Positions 32,301-42,836 of a DNA stretch of 63,701 nucleotides are shown in pieces. Position numbers and translations under genes: made by a program. A model generated the notes under the pieces. The model was not told the origin of the DNA. It was given only the letters and a program-made list of their open reading frames with translations, and made no database searches. The stretch is from Schizophyllum amplum (lineage: Eukaryota; Basidiomycota; Agaricomycetes; Agaricales; Schizophyllaceae), in assembly GCA_007026445.1 (NCBI GenBank), contig VDMD01000125.1, positions 1-63,701 of the forward strand. The letters are read 5' to 3'. How positions within the stretch are numbered: the first letter of the stretch is position 1; every line of letters starts with the position of its first letter.

Positions 32301-35300
32301 TTCCAACGTCTTCCGCTGTGCCCCTGATCTTTGACGTCTCCCGTAGATATCCGCGCCCCGCCACCGCCCCCGTCGTTTGAGGTGGACGACGCGGGTCGGT
32401 ACACGTTCAGCAGCGGCGCGCCGCCCGTGTCGCCCGCGATGTACACCCACAACCCCAGGTGCCGGACAGGCGCTCAACCGTCCCCCCAGCCGGCCTTCCC
32501 GTCGACCCCTTCCCGTCAATCCAGGCGGTCGCATTCCGGTGACTCCATCCGCCACCCTACCGCATGTCCGTTGCTAAAGCTTGATTCAAGGCACGTCTTC
32601 CTCTCCGGCATCCTTTGGTTAGTTTCGTTATGCCCTTATCGTGACCCTCCCGTTTCTCACATTCTTTAGATGAAGAGGTCGCCTTTTGGCATGATCCAGG
32701 CCAGCGTTCGCCCGGCGTGTCGCCTCACACACTCAAGTTCTCTTTGCCCGGTCAGTTTCAGCTTTTACCTTACCTCCCCAAACGCGGCTCACGTGGGGTT
32801 TGCCAGACTTCGTGTACACTCCCCAGCACTGTGCGGCCGCTCCAGGTAAGAGTTCCCATACCACGTCCTGGTCACGCATGGCTCACCCTTTCTGTTTACC
32901 TTACTTCAGGCCTGTCTCCACCGGCGCAACGCCCGTTGCGCCCTCTCCAGTGGCGCGATCCACCGTTACCTCTCACCAGCTCGCACCCCTCGGTGGAGTC
33001 CATAGGCTCCGGTGCGCATCTCTCGCCTTGCCCGTCTTACGCTCTGATGAGTCCCCCGCAGTGTCCCCTTCTCCTCCTCCCGCACCCTCGTCATCCATCG
33101 GGGAGTTTGATACTCGAGCTTCGCCGCCTCCCAGGTATTCCGACCTCGCCTTGCCTCCGGCAGTTCCCCCTTCGTCCATCCACGCGTTCGACTTGCAGCC
33201 GCTCTCCCAGCGCCCGTTGCTCGCCGTGGCGCGCCGGCCATCTACGCAGACGTCTTCCGTTCACGCCTTTGATCGTCCGCCCTCCCCGGCTCGGACCTCC
33301 ACGCACGTGCGGCGAAAGTCGGCATCCAACCGTGCTGCTCTCCCTCGCCCTGTTGATGCGGCCCCTTTCAGGCCCGTTCTCTGTCGGTCCCATTCTCTTT
33401 TGCGTGTCCGTCTCCCGCTCATTCACTCTCGCAGTCTTCCCCGTTCCGCCAGAACTGGGCTGCGTGTATGACCAGCCGTACCCTTCCGCGGTCCGAGCGC
33501 GCGCTCCCCCCGATGACATGATACACTTTGCGCGCGACCTCGTGCGTCGCGTCACCGCTGTATGGACGTGCGTCGAGCAGCGAGCCGCCATCATAGCCCT
33601 CCTTCGCCTCGACCGTGACGTGTTCATTTCGCTCAGGACCGCAGCTGGAAAGTCTCTCATCGCCGTACTCCCTTCGCTCGTCGAGCGCGGCATCACTGTC
33701 ATTCTCGTGCCACTCAGAGCGCTCTTTGCCGATTGGATCCGCCGCCTGCAGGAGATGCGAGTGGAATTTGAATCGTTTGAGACTGGAGGGAAGAGCGTCC
33801 TGACGGGTGACGCGCAGCTCATCCTCGTCTCGGTCGATGTAGCGGAACAGCACCACTGGCGTATGGCCCTCCAGGGGCTTCTGGCGCGGGGATGTGTCAT
33901 CACCCGCATTGTGGTTGACGAGATCCAGCTGTCTCTTAGCCAGAGCTTCCGCAAGTCTCTCCGGAACGTCCACGAGCTTCGCTTCGCGCCCTGCCCCCTC
34001 GTCCTGTTGTCCGCGACCATCCCGCCCCTTTCCGTCCCCTGGTTTACGGACAGGTTCAAGGTGGATCGCCCGCTGGTCATCCGGGGCCTCAGCATCCGCA
34101 AGGAGATTGCGTACGACCTCCAACCGCCCTTCGAGAGCGCCCAGGCCCTTGTGCGACCTGTGCAAGAGCTGCAGAAACTTCTCACCACCGACGGCGATCG
34201 CTACATGATATTTGTGTCCTCGATCAGCACGGGACAGCAGATTGCCCAGCTACTTGACATTGAGCTCTTCCACGGCCTCAGCAACGCCGCCGGACGCGTG
34301 ATGACGGCCACCATGCAGACCGATATATACACTCGCTGGACGTCTGGGGTCAAGCGGGGCATCGTCACCACTAACGCTCTCTCCGCCGGAAACGACTATC
34401 CTCACGTCCGCTTCGTCCTCCACGCCACCACGCCGTACAACGCGGTGGACTACATCCAGGAGAGCGGCAGAGCCGGGCGCGACGGCCGGGACGCTCTCGC
34501 CGTCATATACCCCTACCGCCTTATGCCGGACTCCGGCCAGCCCCAGGACATCAAGGACATCAGCGGCTCCAGCGTCGTGGAGCACATCGTGTACAGAATG
34601 TCGAGGATGGACCCACTCAACCCGGAGCGCTGCATCCGATACGCCCTGGGCCTGTTCAACGACGGAATCGGCAAGTCGTGCCTTCAGGTTCGAGACTGCC
34701 GCAGCTGCACCTTCTGCGTTGAGCGTGCGTTTCCCGTCCCCGTCGTCCGTTTGGGTCGCCGGTTCTGACCTCTGCTTGCAGACCGGAAGCTGCTCCGTCC
34801 TGACCAGCAACGCGAGAAGGCGCAGCAGGCCATCGACGAGTGCAACCCTCCACCCCTCCAGCCGCTCGTGCCTTCGGCACACATGCCCAAGATACGATCT
34901 CAAGGCGAGCTGCGCGAGCTCCTGCTCTCTCGATTCGGTCCCTCCCAGCAGCTGTCCGAGTCACTCACCATCGAGCGGCTTGGCACCGAAGCGGATGAGA
35001 TCTCCCGCTTTTTGACATTCTTGAACATGACAAAAGATACTTGCGGCTACTGCTTCGTGTCTCAGCTGCTTCGGGACCAGCGTACGACCACGCCCGGGTA
35101 TGCCTTGCACCACAATCCGAACCACTGCCCTCTCCTCACCGAGCCCGACAAGTCTTTGTTCTTCAAAGTGCGCAAGGACGTCAGCTACAACCGGGACAAA
35201 GAGCCAGGCCCCTGCTTCACCTGCCACTTTCCGTCCATGGGGTCCGACACTCTGCACCCGCCGTACCTTAGCCCCAAGGAATATCACGCGCATCGCAACC

Positions 35301-35518
35301 TCATCCTCCCCATGCTCTGGGCCGTCCGCTACGCGTCAGAGGACCTTTACACCGCCGCGGTTGCACGTTTCCACCTCGGCGTGCGCCGCAGGCACCATTG
35401 GGATACCCCCAAAGGCATGGCCTTGTGGGTTGGTGACCACGACGCGACTCCGTTCCCGGTTAGTGGTCTGGCGTTGATAGCTTTTGTTACCAATTATTTT
35501 GATCTCGGTACCGACTAG
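29389..35518 (+). CDS. OrsD-like zinc domain / tyrosine-recombinase-like / RecQ helicase fusion
   Basis: Phase-checked exons: 29389-29421, 29472-29525, 29578-30332, 30374-32295, one starting 32347, linker exons, then about 33438-34724 and 34782-35518; about 1,700 residues. Exons 3-4 begin with an OrsD (DUF3505)-like region: VVICHCG, H.ANH, and YGCSACVYHCGDRSKVDKH with a second Cys. Exon 4 holds a tyrosine-recombinase-like domain: Arg in PPRGTELTCM, Lys in YNKTTSNQQR, box SAYRHIYIAFARKLL (Ser where the family usually has His), AGHT, and a candidate Tyr in HYGL. After a Pro-rich linker come RecQ-type helicase motifs: TAAGKS, VVDEIQL, LLSATIPP, TTNALSAGNDYP and QESGRAGRDG. The C-terminus is the Cys-rich module also found alone at 23.1 kb. 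Expected role: nuclear DNA recombination and unwinding, possibly element mobility. The linker splicing is uncertain. Confidence 0.8.
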
Positions 35519-35879
35519 AATACCTGATTCGTGCATTTGTAACCTAATTCACGTCCGCTGTCCTTTGACCGGTCCTCGCTCGAGGCATTCGAATCTCGTC
35601 CTTTTTGTCCCTGCGGTTCCACGACTGGCAGCCAATGGTACCCACACACGTCGTCCTGTCCCTTCCGAGTTATGCCCTCGTCCACCGCCTGCCGGCGTGC
35701 CCCCCTAAGCCCATCCGTGTGTCGTCGACTAGTTTCTCATCTTTTATCCAGACCACTGTTCGAGCGGGTCGTACGCCTACGCTTGGTTCACGTGTTTGTT
35801 GCTCGAGTCTTACATAGTGCAGCACGCCAACATTCAAAGTAAGTACTATTCGCTTTTGTTCGGCCCTCTTCCCTTTAGA
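35519..35879. other. intergenic between convergent genes, no gene
   Basis: This stretch separates the end of the forward helicase gene from the end of a reverse-strand gene. No coding signal or recognised terminator motif was found. Confidence 0.5.
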
Positions 35880-36396
35880 TCAACTCTGTTGTCCCCGCGC
35901 TTTCACGCTTTCCTGTCGTGCTCTCGCATCTCGCGATGCCATCACCATTTCTTCCGATATCCCAGTTGCGGCAAGCATCGCGTCCGTCAGGGTCTTCGTA
36001 TTCTCCGCGAGAACCGTTACGTGTGCGTTGAGCGCTTCAGTCACCGCACGGATCCCCTCTGCAGGCGTCGTGGTGGGCCTGAGCCTGGCTGCGATCATCG
36101 CCTTGTCCTTCCTCTCGTCCCCGCTCGATCTGTCCTCTTCTGCTGGTCTTTCAGCCTTCGGATGACCCCCAATCGATTGCTGCAAGCTCACCGTCCAGGT
36201 CCTCAACCTCCTTCTCGCATATTCCCTCCGCGATCGCCCGCTCCTTGGCCCCACGCCCGGGTGAGAACGTCTTGTCAAAGATCGCCCACACACGATTTCC
36301 GCGGCTCAGCATAAGCAACGCGTCTGCGAACGAGTGCTGGGATGTCTCTGCCCACGTCGAGACCAGCTGGTTGTCTGCTTGCTCGTCTGTATCCAT
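35880..36396 (-). CDS. small charged-helix protein (reverse-strand group, member 1)
   Basis: Exon 1 (36396-36192) starts MDTDEQADNQLVSTWAETSQ and has a helical segment (FADALLMLSRGNRVWAIFDK). A 49-bp intron (36191-36143, GTGAGC...CCAG) in phase 1 joins to exon 2 (36142-35880). Exon 2 encodes an acidic/basic stretch and a long helix (EGIRAVTEALNAHVTVLAEN) ending KARGQQS. The product is about 155 residues. Layout, orientation and helix placement resemble the three reverse-strand genes upstream, with low sequence identity. Function unknown. Confidence 0.55.
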
Positions 36397-36628
36397 GGTC
36401 GCCGCAGAAGGAAAGGGTGCGTATGCCGCTGACGACACGAGGCTTCGCCACGTGTCTACCGCCACAGGTTCCGGTCAGCCACCCACGGTCGTTTCCGAAC
36501 ATTCACTCCCGTCGAGGCTGTCGTGTGCGGATGTGTGAATGTATTACAGGGGCCTTCCCCCACCCAAGAAGTCAGTACATGATACAAGTAATTGCGCTGT
36601 CTAAGATGCGCGCGCGCGCGCGCAACGC

Positions 36629-37727
36629 CTAGTCTGCCTCGTCGATGTTCATGTACTCCGCGCCGCGTGCCAAGCTCTTGCGTGCCGACTTGGACTTGTC
36701 CCAGCCCTCTGGGTTCTCCCGCTGCCATCGTCGTTAGCTCTCGACCGCGCTACACAGGCCCCGGCTTCTCCCCGGATGCTTACCAGCATTTCACCAACGA
36801 GCGCGAGCTTCTCCATCGTCCCCACCACCTTGTCCATCTTCGCGACCAGCGGCACCGCGTACTCGATGATGACGTCCCTGAGCATGGCCAACTCTTCCGT
36901 CGTCGAAGGCTCCGTGCTCGCGCTGGTGCGCGGCTCGGGAGCCGTCGTCGCCTGCCGAGCCTTGCCTTTGCCGCCGACCTTGGTCGACTTGCTCGGGCCC
37001 TCACCATCCGACGCGATGTCCATCGGTGTGTCTCCCACATCTGCATGATCGTCAGTCCGCGTTTCGTAACATGCGCTTCTCGCTCTCACCCTCGTTCGGC
37101 ACGTCCTCCTCCTTCCGCTCGCGTGCCTTTTTCCCGACCGCGCGCGCGGAAGCCTGTGCGGCTTTCGCCGGTTGTTTGCGTTTTTGGGGGGAGGCCGCCT
37201 TGCGCTCCCCAGCGGACGATGTTACGGGCTTGGGCTTGCCGAGCGGCACTTGCTTCCGAGACCTGTTGTCCTGTCGATCAGCGTAGCCCACCCCGCAGAG
37301 TACAGCGTCGACGCACCGTGTGCTCTTGCGGCGCCTGACGTCTTCCTCTTCGCTCTCCTGAAAGTGCAATTGTCAGACGTTTTCGGACACGCTGAGCGCA
37401 ATCGCGCACCTCGCCCTCCTCCACCTCCTCCTCTTCCTCCTCCTTATCGCTGTCTTCATCAGCCGGCGCCTTCTGCCTTCCTTCGTCCTCCTCGTCCTCG
37501 GCCAGCGCCGCGGTCTCGTTCGCGCGCTTGCAGATCTCCAGGGCAAGGCCCGCCGCAGCGGTACCTCCTGACCCCCCGCTGAGCTCGTTCATCACGTCGA
37601 TCAGCGGCGTTCCCTCCCTCAAAAACGCCCTCGCATCACTGTCGGTGCGGTTGGCCTTCAAGATCCACTCGAGGGCGATGTTCCTCAACCGCTGTTGTTC
37701 TTGTTCTGCATTGGGTTTGGTAGACAT
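36629..37727 (-). CDS. small charged-helix protein (reverse-strand group, member 2)
   Basis: Four exons read from MSTKPNAEQEQQRLRNIALE. Exon 1 ends in an acidic run (SDKEEEEEEVEEGE). Exon 2 is strongly basic (RKQVPLGKPKPVTSSAGERK), a likely nuclear localisation or DNA-contact region. Exon 3 carries a long amphipathic helix (EELAMLRDVIIEYAVPLVAK). Exon 4 ends RGAEYMNIDEAD at the TAG at 36629. Introns are GTGCGC...TTTCAG (phase 0), GTGAGA...TGCAG (phase 1) and GTAAGC...GGCAG (phase 0). The product is about 290 residues. A (CG)n run at 36609-36622 lies just past the stop. Function unknown. Confidence 0.6.
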
Positions 37728-38623
37728 GACGGGCAGAGGCGAGAGGGAACCGTGTGGGCAAGCTCGTGGCAGTCTTTTCGCCTCGTAATCCCCGCCATCG
37801 CTGCCGACGGCCGGACGTCACCTGACGTGACGTCGTTCCCAACATCCTCATCGGAACCGTCGTAAGTAGTACCAACCGTTCGAGGGTAATGAGTTTCAGT
37901 CCACCGGCGCTCGCCTGTATATCTGCAGCGAAGGCAAGCGCCTCAGTCCTGCCATCCACGCTTGTTGGAGAGTGTCCGATTTCTTGCTCGCTCCTCGTGT
38001 ATGCGGTGCGACCCCGGGCACGGCGGCATGGACTTACAAGCTCCGACTGCCTTTCTATTCGCTGCCCACGAGCCACAGGGAATCGTGGTCTTTTCTTACC
38101 TGATTCAATGAACTAAGTCGATGGTGAATGCGGTCACAAACGCCCTTGCCGCTTGTTTGGGTATGCTCGTCTCCGCTCGCTCTGCGACTCTCAATGCGAC
38201 GGGCGACGGGCGCCGATCTCGTGCCGTGCTGCAGTGAGTAGACACCCGAGCGACGGTTAGACTGGAATAAAGCATGCCGTCGTTCATTTTTGCTCTGCCA
38301 CCCCCGATCAGTTGAAATGTCAATGTTTGTCCGACTTGCCTTCGCACACCCACCCCGTCGCAGTCGTATCCGTCCGCTGTCCGCTCATCCAAGGTGTTTT
38401 CCTTACGCCGCGTGCAGGCCTTTGCTCTCACACCCGCCCACTTACTCCCTCCCGTGAGTCCGAAATCTCCAGCTCATGCGAAACACGCTTTGCATCAAGA
38501 AATCAAGATATATTTGGCGACATGCCGTCGCCTCAAGAAAGATATACAAGCACCTCGCGCACTGTAAGCACCCAAGACAAAAAAGTACCCCGCCCCGCAA
38601 GGTCCGTGCACCCTCTACATCGC
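37728..38623. other. intergenic, no gene
   Basis: About 900 bp without a supported gene. It contains the upstream region of the reverse gene starting at 37727 and the 3' flank of the next one. Confidence 0.45.
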
Positions 38624-39924
38624 CTACGCGTCGTCCATCATCTCATCACCAGCGCCCTCCGGAGACTTCACCCATGCGTCCTTCGCGGTGATCCTCGTAA
38701 GCGCCAACGTCGCGCTTAGCAGCCTGTCGACGGGGTCGCCTTTGCTGGCGCCGCCTGCCTTTTGAACGGCCGTCTTGATCGCCCTGACGTCCTCCGCCCG
38801 GATCGCTTGGTCCGCCTTCTCCTTGGGCGGGCTGGCTGGTCCCCGTCGCTCGCTCCCGGCCGACGTCTTGCTGAGCGGCCCCCAGTGCGCGCCCTTCGTG
38901 TTGACGCCCTTTTCTGGCGCGCGTCGGTCCTTGTCCGCGATGTCGTCGTCGTCCCTCTTGCACTTGCGCTTCGCGCGGTGGCACTCCTGGCACGAGCGCG
39001 CGGTGGGGGAGTCCTGGTCGACGCAGGCGGTTCCGTTCCGTGCGCAGTCCTTGCATGGCTTACGCACAGTTGCGTGCTGCGCGCTTCCATGCCCGAAGGT
39101 GTCAGCCCATGTCCCCAGCTGCCGCTCAACCACTCACCGGCTCGGCCGTTGCGAGATCAGCACGCACTCGAGCTGCGGGCCCCGTGGCGGCTTGGGCGCC
39201 TGCGAGGACGCGCTCCGTCGCGCCTGGGTCGACCCCGCACCCTCGCCTCGCCCCTACAGCGCGTCCTAGTGAGCATCAACCTTTCAGACAGACACCCGCC
39301 TTACCGTGCTGCTCACGCCGCGCTCTTTTTTGATGACCACTGCTGCTGCCGAACGTCAGCGCTCGCTCTGATGGACCCACCCCAATCACTGGTGAAACTC
39401 ACGTTGAGGGTCCGCCGAGCGTACCGGCGCGCTAACGGCATCGCCGTCTGCGAGGCGCATCCGCTTATTCCGCCGCGCATCTGCGGCGCGTCATCCCTCC
39501 TCGTCAGTCTCTCCCTTGTCTCGCCGCTGAGCGAACCCACCTTTGGACGGCGCTGACGACGCCGTCGTCTGGTCGACGTCGCGCTGTTTGCCCCGACCGC
39601 CGCCGCCCTCGGAGCTTCGCGCCCGTTTTGCTCCCGATTTGGCTGTCGCGCGTCAGCTGTGTTGATCCTCCGTCTATCCGATCACTCACCTTTAGAAGCC
39701 TTCGCGCCCGTCTGCGTCGTCTTACCCTTGGCGCCGCCGTCGCCGCCGTTGGTACCCGCCGTCTTCTTCCGCAGCAACTCCCTACCCTTTTCATCCCCGT
39801 AGAAGTCATACACCCATCCTAAAAAGCCCGGCCCGGCTTCCATCATCTCAGCGGCCGAGATGGTCTGCTGATTCATCAGCGTCGTCCAGAAGACAGCCAT
39901 CTCAGTGGTTTGACCACGATTCAT
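38624..39924 (-). CDS. Zn2Cys6-like protein (reverse-strand group, member 3)
   Basis: From ATG 39924 exon 1 reads MNRGQTTEMAVFWTTLMNQQ, then a helical domain (GFLGWVYDFYGDEKGRELLR) and a basic stretch. Phase-1 introns join short basic exons (AKSGAKRARSSEGGG; DARRNKRMRLADGDAV). The last exon holds a Cys cluster KPCKDCARNGTACV...SCQECHRAKRKCKR with spacing C-x2-C-x6-C-x10-C-x2-C-x6-C. That is the spacing of fungal Zn2Cys6 DNA-binding domains, but the typical basic first loop sits in the second half. A helical region and an acidic end (GDEMMDDA) follow. It is probably a nuclear DNA-binding protein. The middle exons near 39.15-39.3 kb are uncertain. Confidence 0.6.
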
Positions 39925-41841
39925 GGCGGGAGTTTTCAACAAGCCGCCGCTGTCACGTGGCGTTTATTTGACGTGTTGTGACACGTGTCTACTTCATTAC
40001 GGCCCGGGTCGCCGAACTTCCGAGGTGGGTGGGCCCATCGACGGTGCAGCTCGCGCCTGACGCCAGACGACGGGTGCCTGCGCGCATACACGTAGAGGTG
40101 TATTAGGTCTTTACCATGTACGTCTATCCCTCCGTTTCGACCCATTCCTTTGGCGCTGTACGCAGCGCCGGTGGTCGGCGCAGCCAAGCTACCACTGTCA
40201 AAGCTCAACTCAGCTCGACTCGAGTCCGTGAGGCTCATGTTCAGCTTTACCCCGCTAGACGATGTCTGGAGCCGAAATACGACCTGCTCTGCACTGAGAG
40301 CGCGCGCTGTTGAATAGCGCCCTCAGGCTTTGTCAGATACTGCCCCGGTGCCACAAAAGTTTGAATGTATGTGATCCCGTCCGCAATCAACCAGACGGTA
40401 TACATACATAGGCTACGCATTGATCAGCTCCGGTGCATGTCCTAGACCTCGTCATCATGATAATCCTCCATCGCCTCCCCGATGCCGCATGCGCATGCCT
40501 ATAACCAGCTCGAGTTCGCGGTACTCGGCCAGATCATATAATGCCTCGCGCCCACCTGAGTATTGCTTACAGCATCATTTGGAGGCTTGCGGTGCTTGGA
40601 AAGTAGACAACCAATGGGGGCTTCGAAGCACATACCTCGAGTGGGCTTGTGAGCCGCCGTTGAACATTGCCCATGACTGATTTGCGTCCCACAAGGTGAT
40701 GTCAGTGCAGCGCATCCAAGATCACGTCCAGAATTGTATAATAACTCTGGTGAGCAATTGTCGGTATCGCCGCAGACGCTTGCCCGGCCGCATTCAGGTG
40801 CTCGCCCATTGCAAGTTCCGGCCTGTCTTGTACTTGATAGAGCGCAAGCTGACAACGTCGTTCACTCTCTCACTCACCTTTTCTATGCCGAGGTCGCACT
40901 TGTTCTGTTGAGGCATCTTGCTGAAGCAGTCCGTGACCCAAAATTTCTGGGTGACCGCGCTGCGTTCACGCGTTCAAGAAGCACGTATTGAGCTGGCTAC
41001 GCCTAAGGTGCGGAAGCGGTCTCGCCACAAGTGCCTCTACCCGGAGTCTAACGCGCTGAAGACCCAGTTGAGGTTGGGGAACCGGCTCTGACCACAATGA
41101 TGCCCTGGCTGGAGAGCGCCCGTCTGTATGCATCCGCCCCGTAGCATTCTAGAAACTGTGAAGTGGCTACCATTGCGATCATCATCCTCCTTCGTGTTCG
41201 CTCTTATAGCTTGAGAATACCCTTAACTAGAGCGCAAATCCCGCCCATCGGTGCTGGCCCACCACACCCCCGAGACGGCTTTCTGAAGGACGACCAGCAA
41301 GTCAATGCCCTCGCAGATGAGGAGCGCGACTCACTTCATAGCACCGTCGAAGTTGCGGATAGGGCGATGTCCTGCGGAACATCGTTGACTGCCTCATTAA
41401 CAAGTCCCTGCTTTGCGTCCTCGTTCTATACAGCCGCTCTTAGTCTGCTCACCTAGACTCCAGGAAGCGCGATCCCTCCAAGTACACCCTGGTACGCGCC
41501 CGGACTCCCCGCCGGCGTCACCCCGAGTCTGAGTACGAGTCGCGTTCCTGTTCCTTGCACTTTGAGTACGTGACCTAATGTGGTTGTAGACGCTTACCTC
41601 CAGTGGTGCAACGACAATCGCTCCAGGCGCAGTCCTGTACCATGTCAGTTCCTCAGTCTGTTGGCCTGTCTCGTCTTTCTGGTCGCCCCGTAGACCGTCC
41701 GTCAGCGTCATCCTCTAGGCGCCGCCCCCGCGCTATGCTGCCCATTGTGCTCGGGATTTGCGACGGCCTGCTGGTTAAAGCGTCGCTGAGGGATCGTGTT
41801 GCATGCATTGTATATCTACCGAACTTCCTGGCTCGCCGTAC
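39925..41841. other. 1.9-kb stretch without a supported gene
   Basis: Open frames are short, overlap on both strands and show no motif or splice-consistent extension. Base composition by eye is more even than in the neighbouring genes. It may be a decayed gene or a regulatory spacer. Confidence 0.45.
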
Positions 41842-42693
41842 TCAATAGCTCATGCCCGCATCGTCCTCGTCTCCGTTCCTGTTCCGACCTTCCTCTTCAT
41901 CCTCCTGCTCCTCCTCCTCCTCCTCCTCCTTGTCCTTGTCCGCGGTATGCTCCCCGTCGTTCGCCACTTCCCCCAGCACGTGCAATTCCCCCAACGCGAC
42001 CGCGGTTTCCAAGAAGCGGTCGATGTTGCGGTCCAGGGTGACAAGTATATAAGTCACCACCATTCGCAGCAACCTCAACTCCTCTGCCTCGGAGATCGGA
42101 GGACCGGGCTTTACGACGCTTCCCACGTCGTCGGCTCTGGACGCTGCGGATGTGTCCGGCTTGTCCTTGATGACTCGCAGCATGTCTCCCTGCCATGTAC
42201 GACGTGCCATTCCCGGCTGCGCCGCCGTTCTGCGCCCGTTAGATTGGCATAGTATGTCAGTCCACCATGTGACTCACCTCGTCGCTGATGGTCGCGATCC
42301 TTCTGCCTCCTGTCTACGGTCAGCAGGCGCTGACGTGCGCCCTTCGTGTTCACTCACCTTGTCCTGCTTGTCCGGCAATACGTCTCCCCCCCTTCCTTGT
42401 CCCCCCTCTGCTGCGTCGGGGGAGCCGTCTCCCACCCTATCCGCCTCAGCTACCACTTTCTTCGCCTCGGCAATCGTGTCCGATCCCATCTGTGTACCGC
42501 CAATGTTCCACATCCTCCTGATCTCGTCGTGGTCCAACGATAGCAGATGACGGGCGGCTGTCGGCGTGTGTCGCGTAATGTTCCAATCCAACACAACGTC
42601 TTTGATATGGTCGGCCTTGCTCTTTTCCGCTTTCGTCCGCGTGTCGTCCATTGGGGTGGGGACCTTGGTGGCAGACAGCTGGATGTTGGCCAT
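41842..42693 (-). CDS. small charged-helix protein (reverse-strand group, member 4)
   Basis: ATG 42693 opens MANIQLSATKVPTPMDDTRT, then a helix with DVVLDWNITRHTPTAARHLL. Introns beginning GTGAGT follow QDK and ATR. The last exon carries EELRLLRMVVTYILVTLDRN, matching in position and pattern the EELAMLRDVIIEYAVPL helix of member 2. It ends in a long Glu/Asp tail encoded by a TCC repeat on the forward strand (about 41905-41930). The product is about 240 residues. It is divergent from the JmjC gene, with only ~143 bp between start codons, so the two may share control. Confidence 0.55.
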
Positions 42694-42836
42694 CGAGGCC
42701 CACGCGACATGTGCCGCCACCCACGTGACCGGCCCGGTCAGTCCCATGTGCGTCGGTTGATCGCTTGGGCGCTTATCAGCGCCAGCCCTTTGAACCAGCC
42801 GTCAGGCTTCCAATCTCGATCACACCTGCCGAGGAC

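Noticed and set aside
30726..32555. 609-codon open frame on the reverse strand
   Set aside because: It lies antisense to the recombinase-like exon; it is an effect of strong GC bias at third positions, with no motif and no splice-consistent extension.
32717..33437. Continuous frame through the linker into the helicase as one exon
   Set aside because: It is open, but the other frame holds the SSIHAFD repeats and a 52-bp GT...CAG intron at 33386-33437 rejoins the helicase frame in phase, so splicing is more likely.
33091..34188. 365-codon reverse open frame
   Set aside because: Antisense shadow of the RecQ helicase exon; composition is Arg/Thr/Ser-rich with no domain.
29389..35518. Starship captain (DUF3435 tyrosine recombinase)
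   Set aside because: The recombinase-like domain is embedded in an OrsD/RecQ fusion, sits at the 3' end of the cassette, and I cannot see DUF3435-specific features; only an analogy is claimed.
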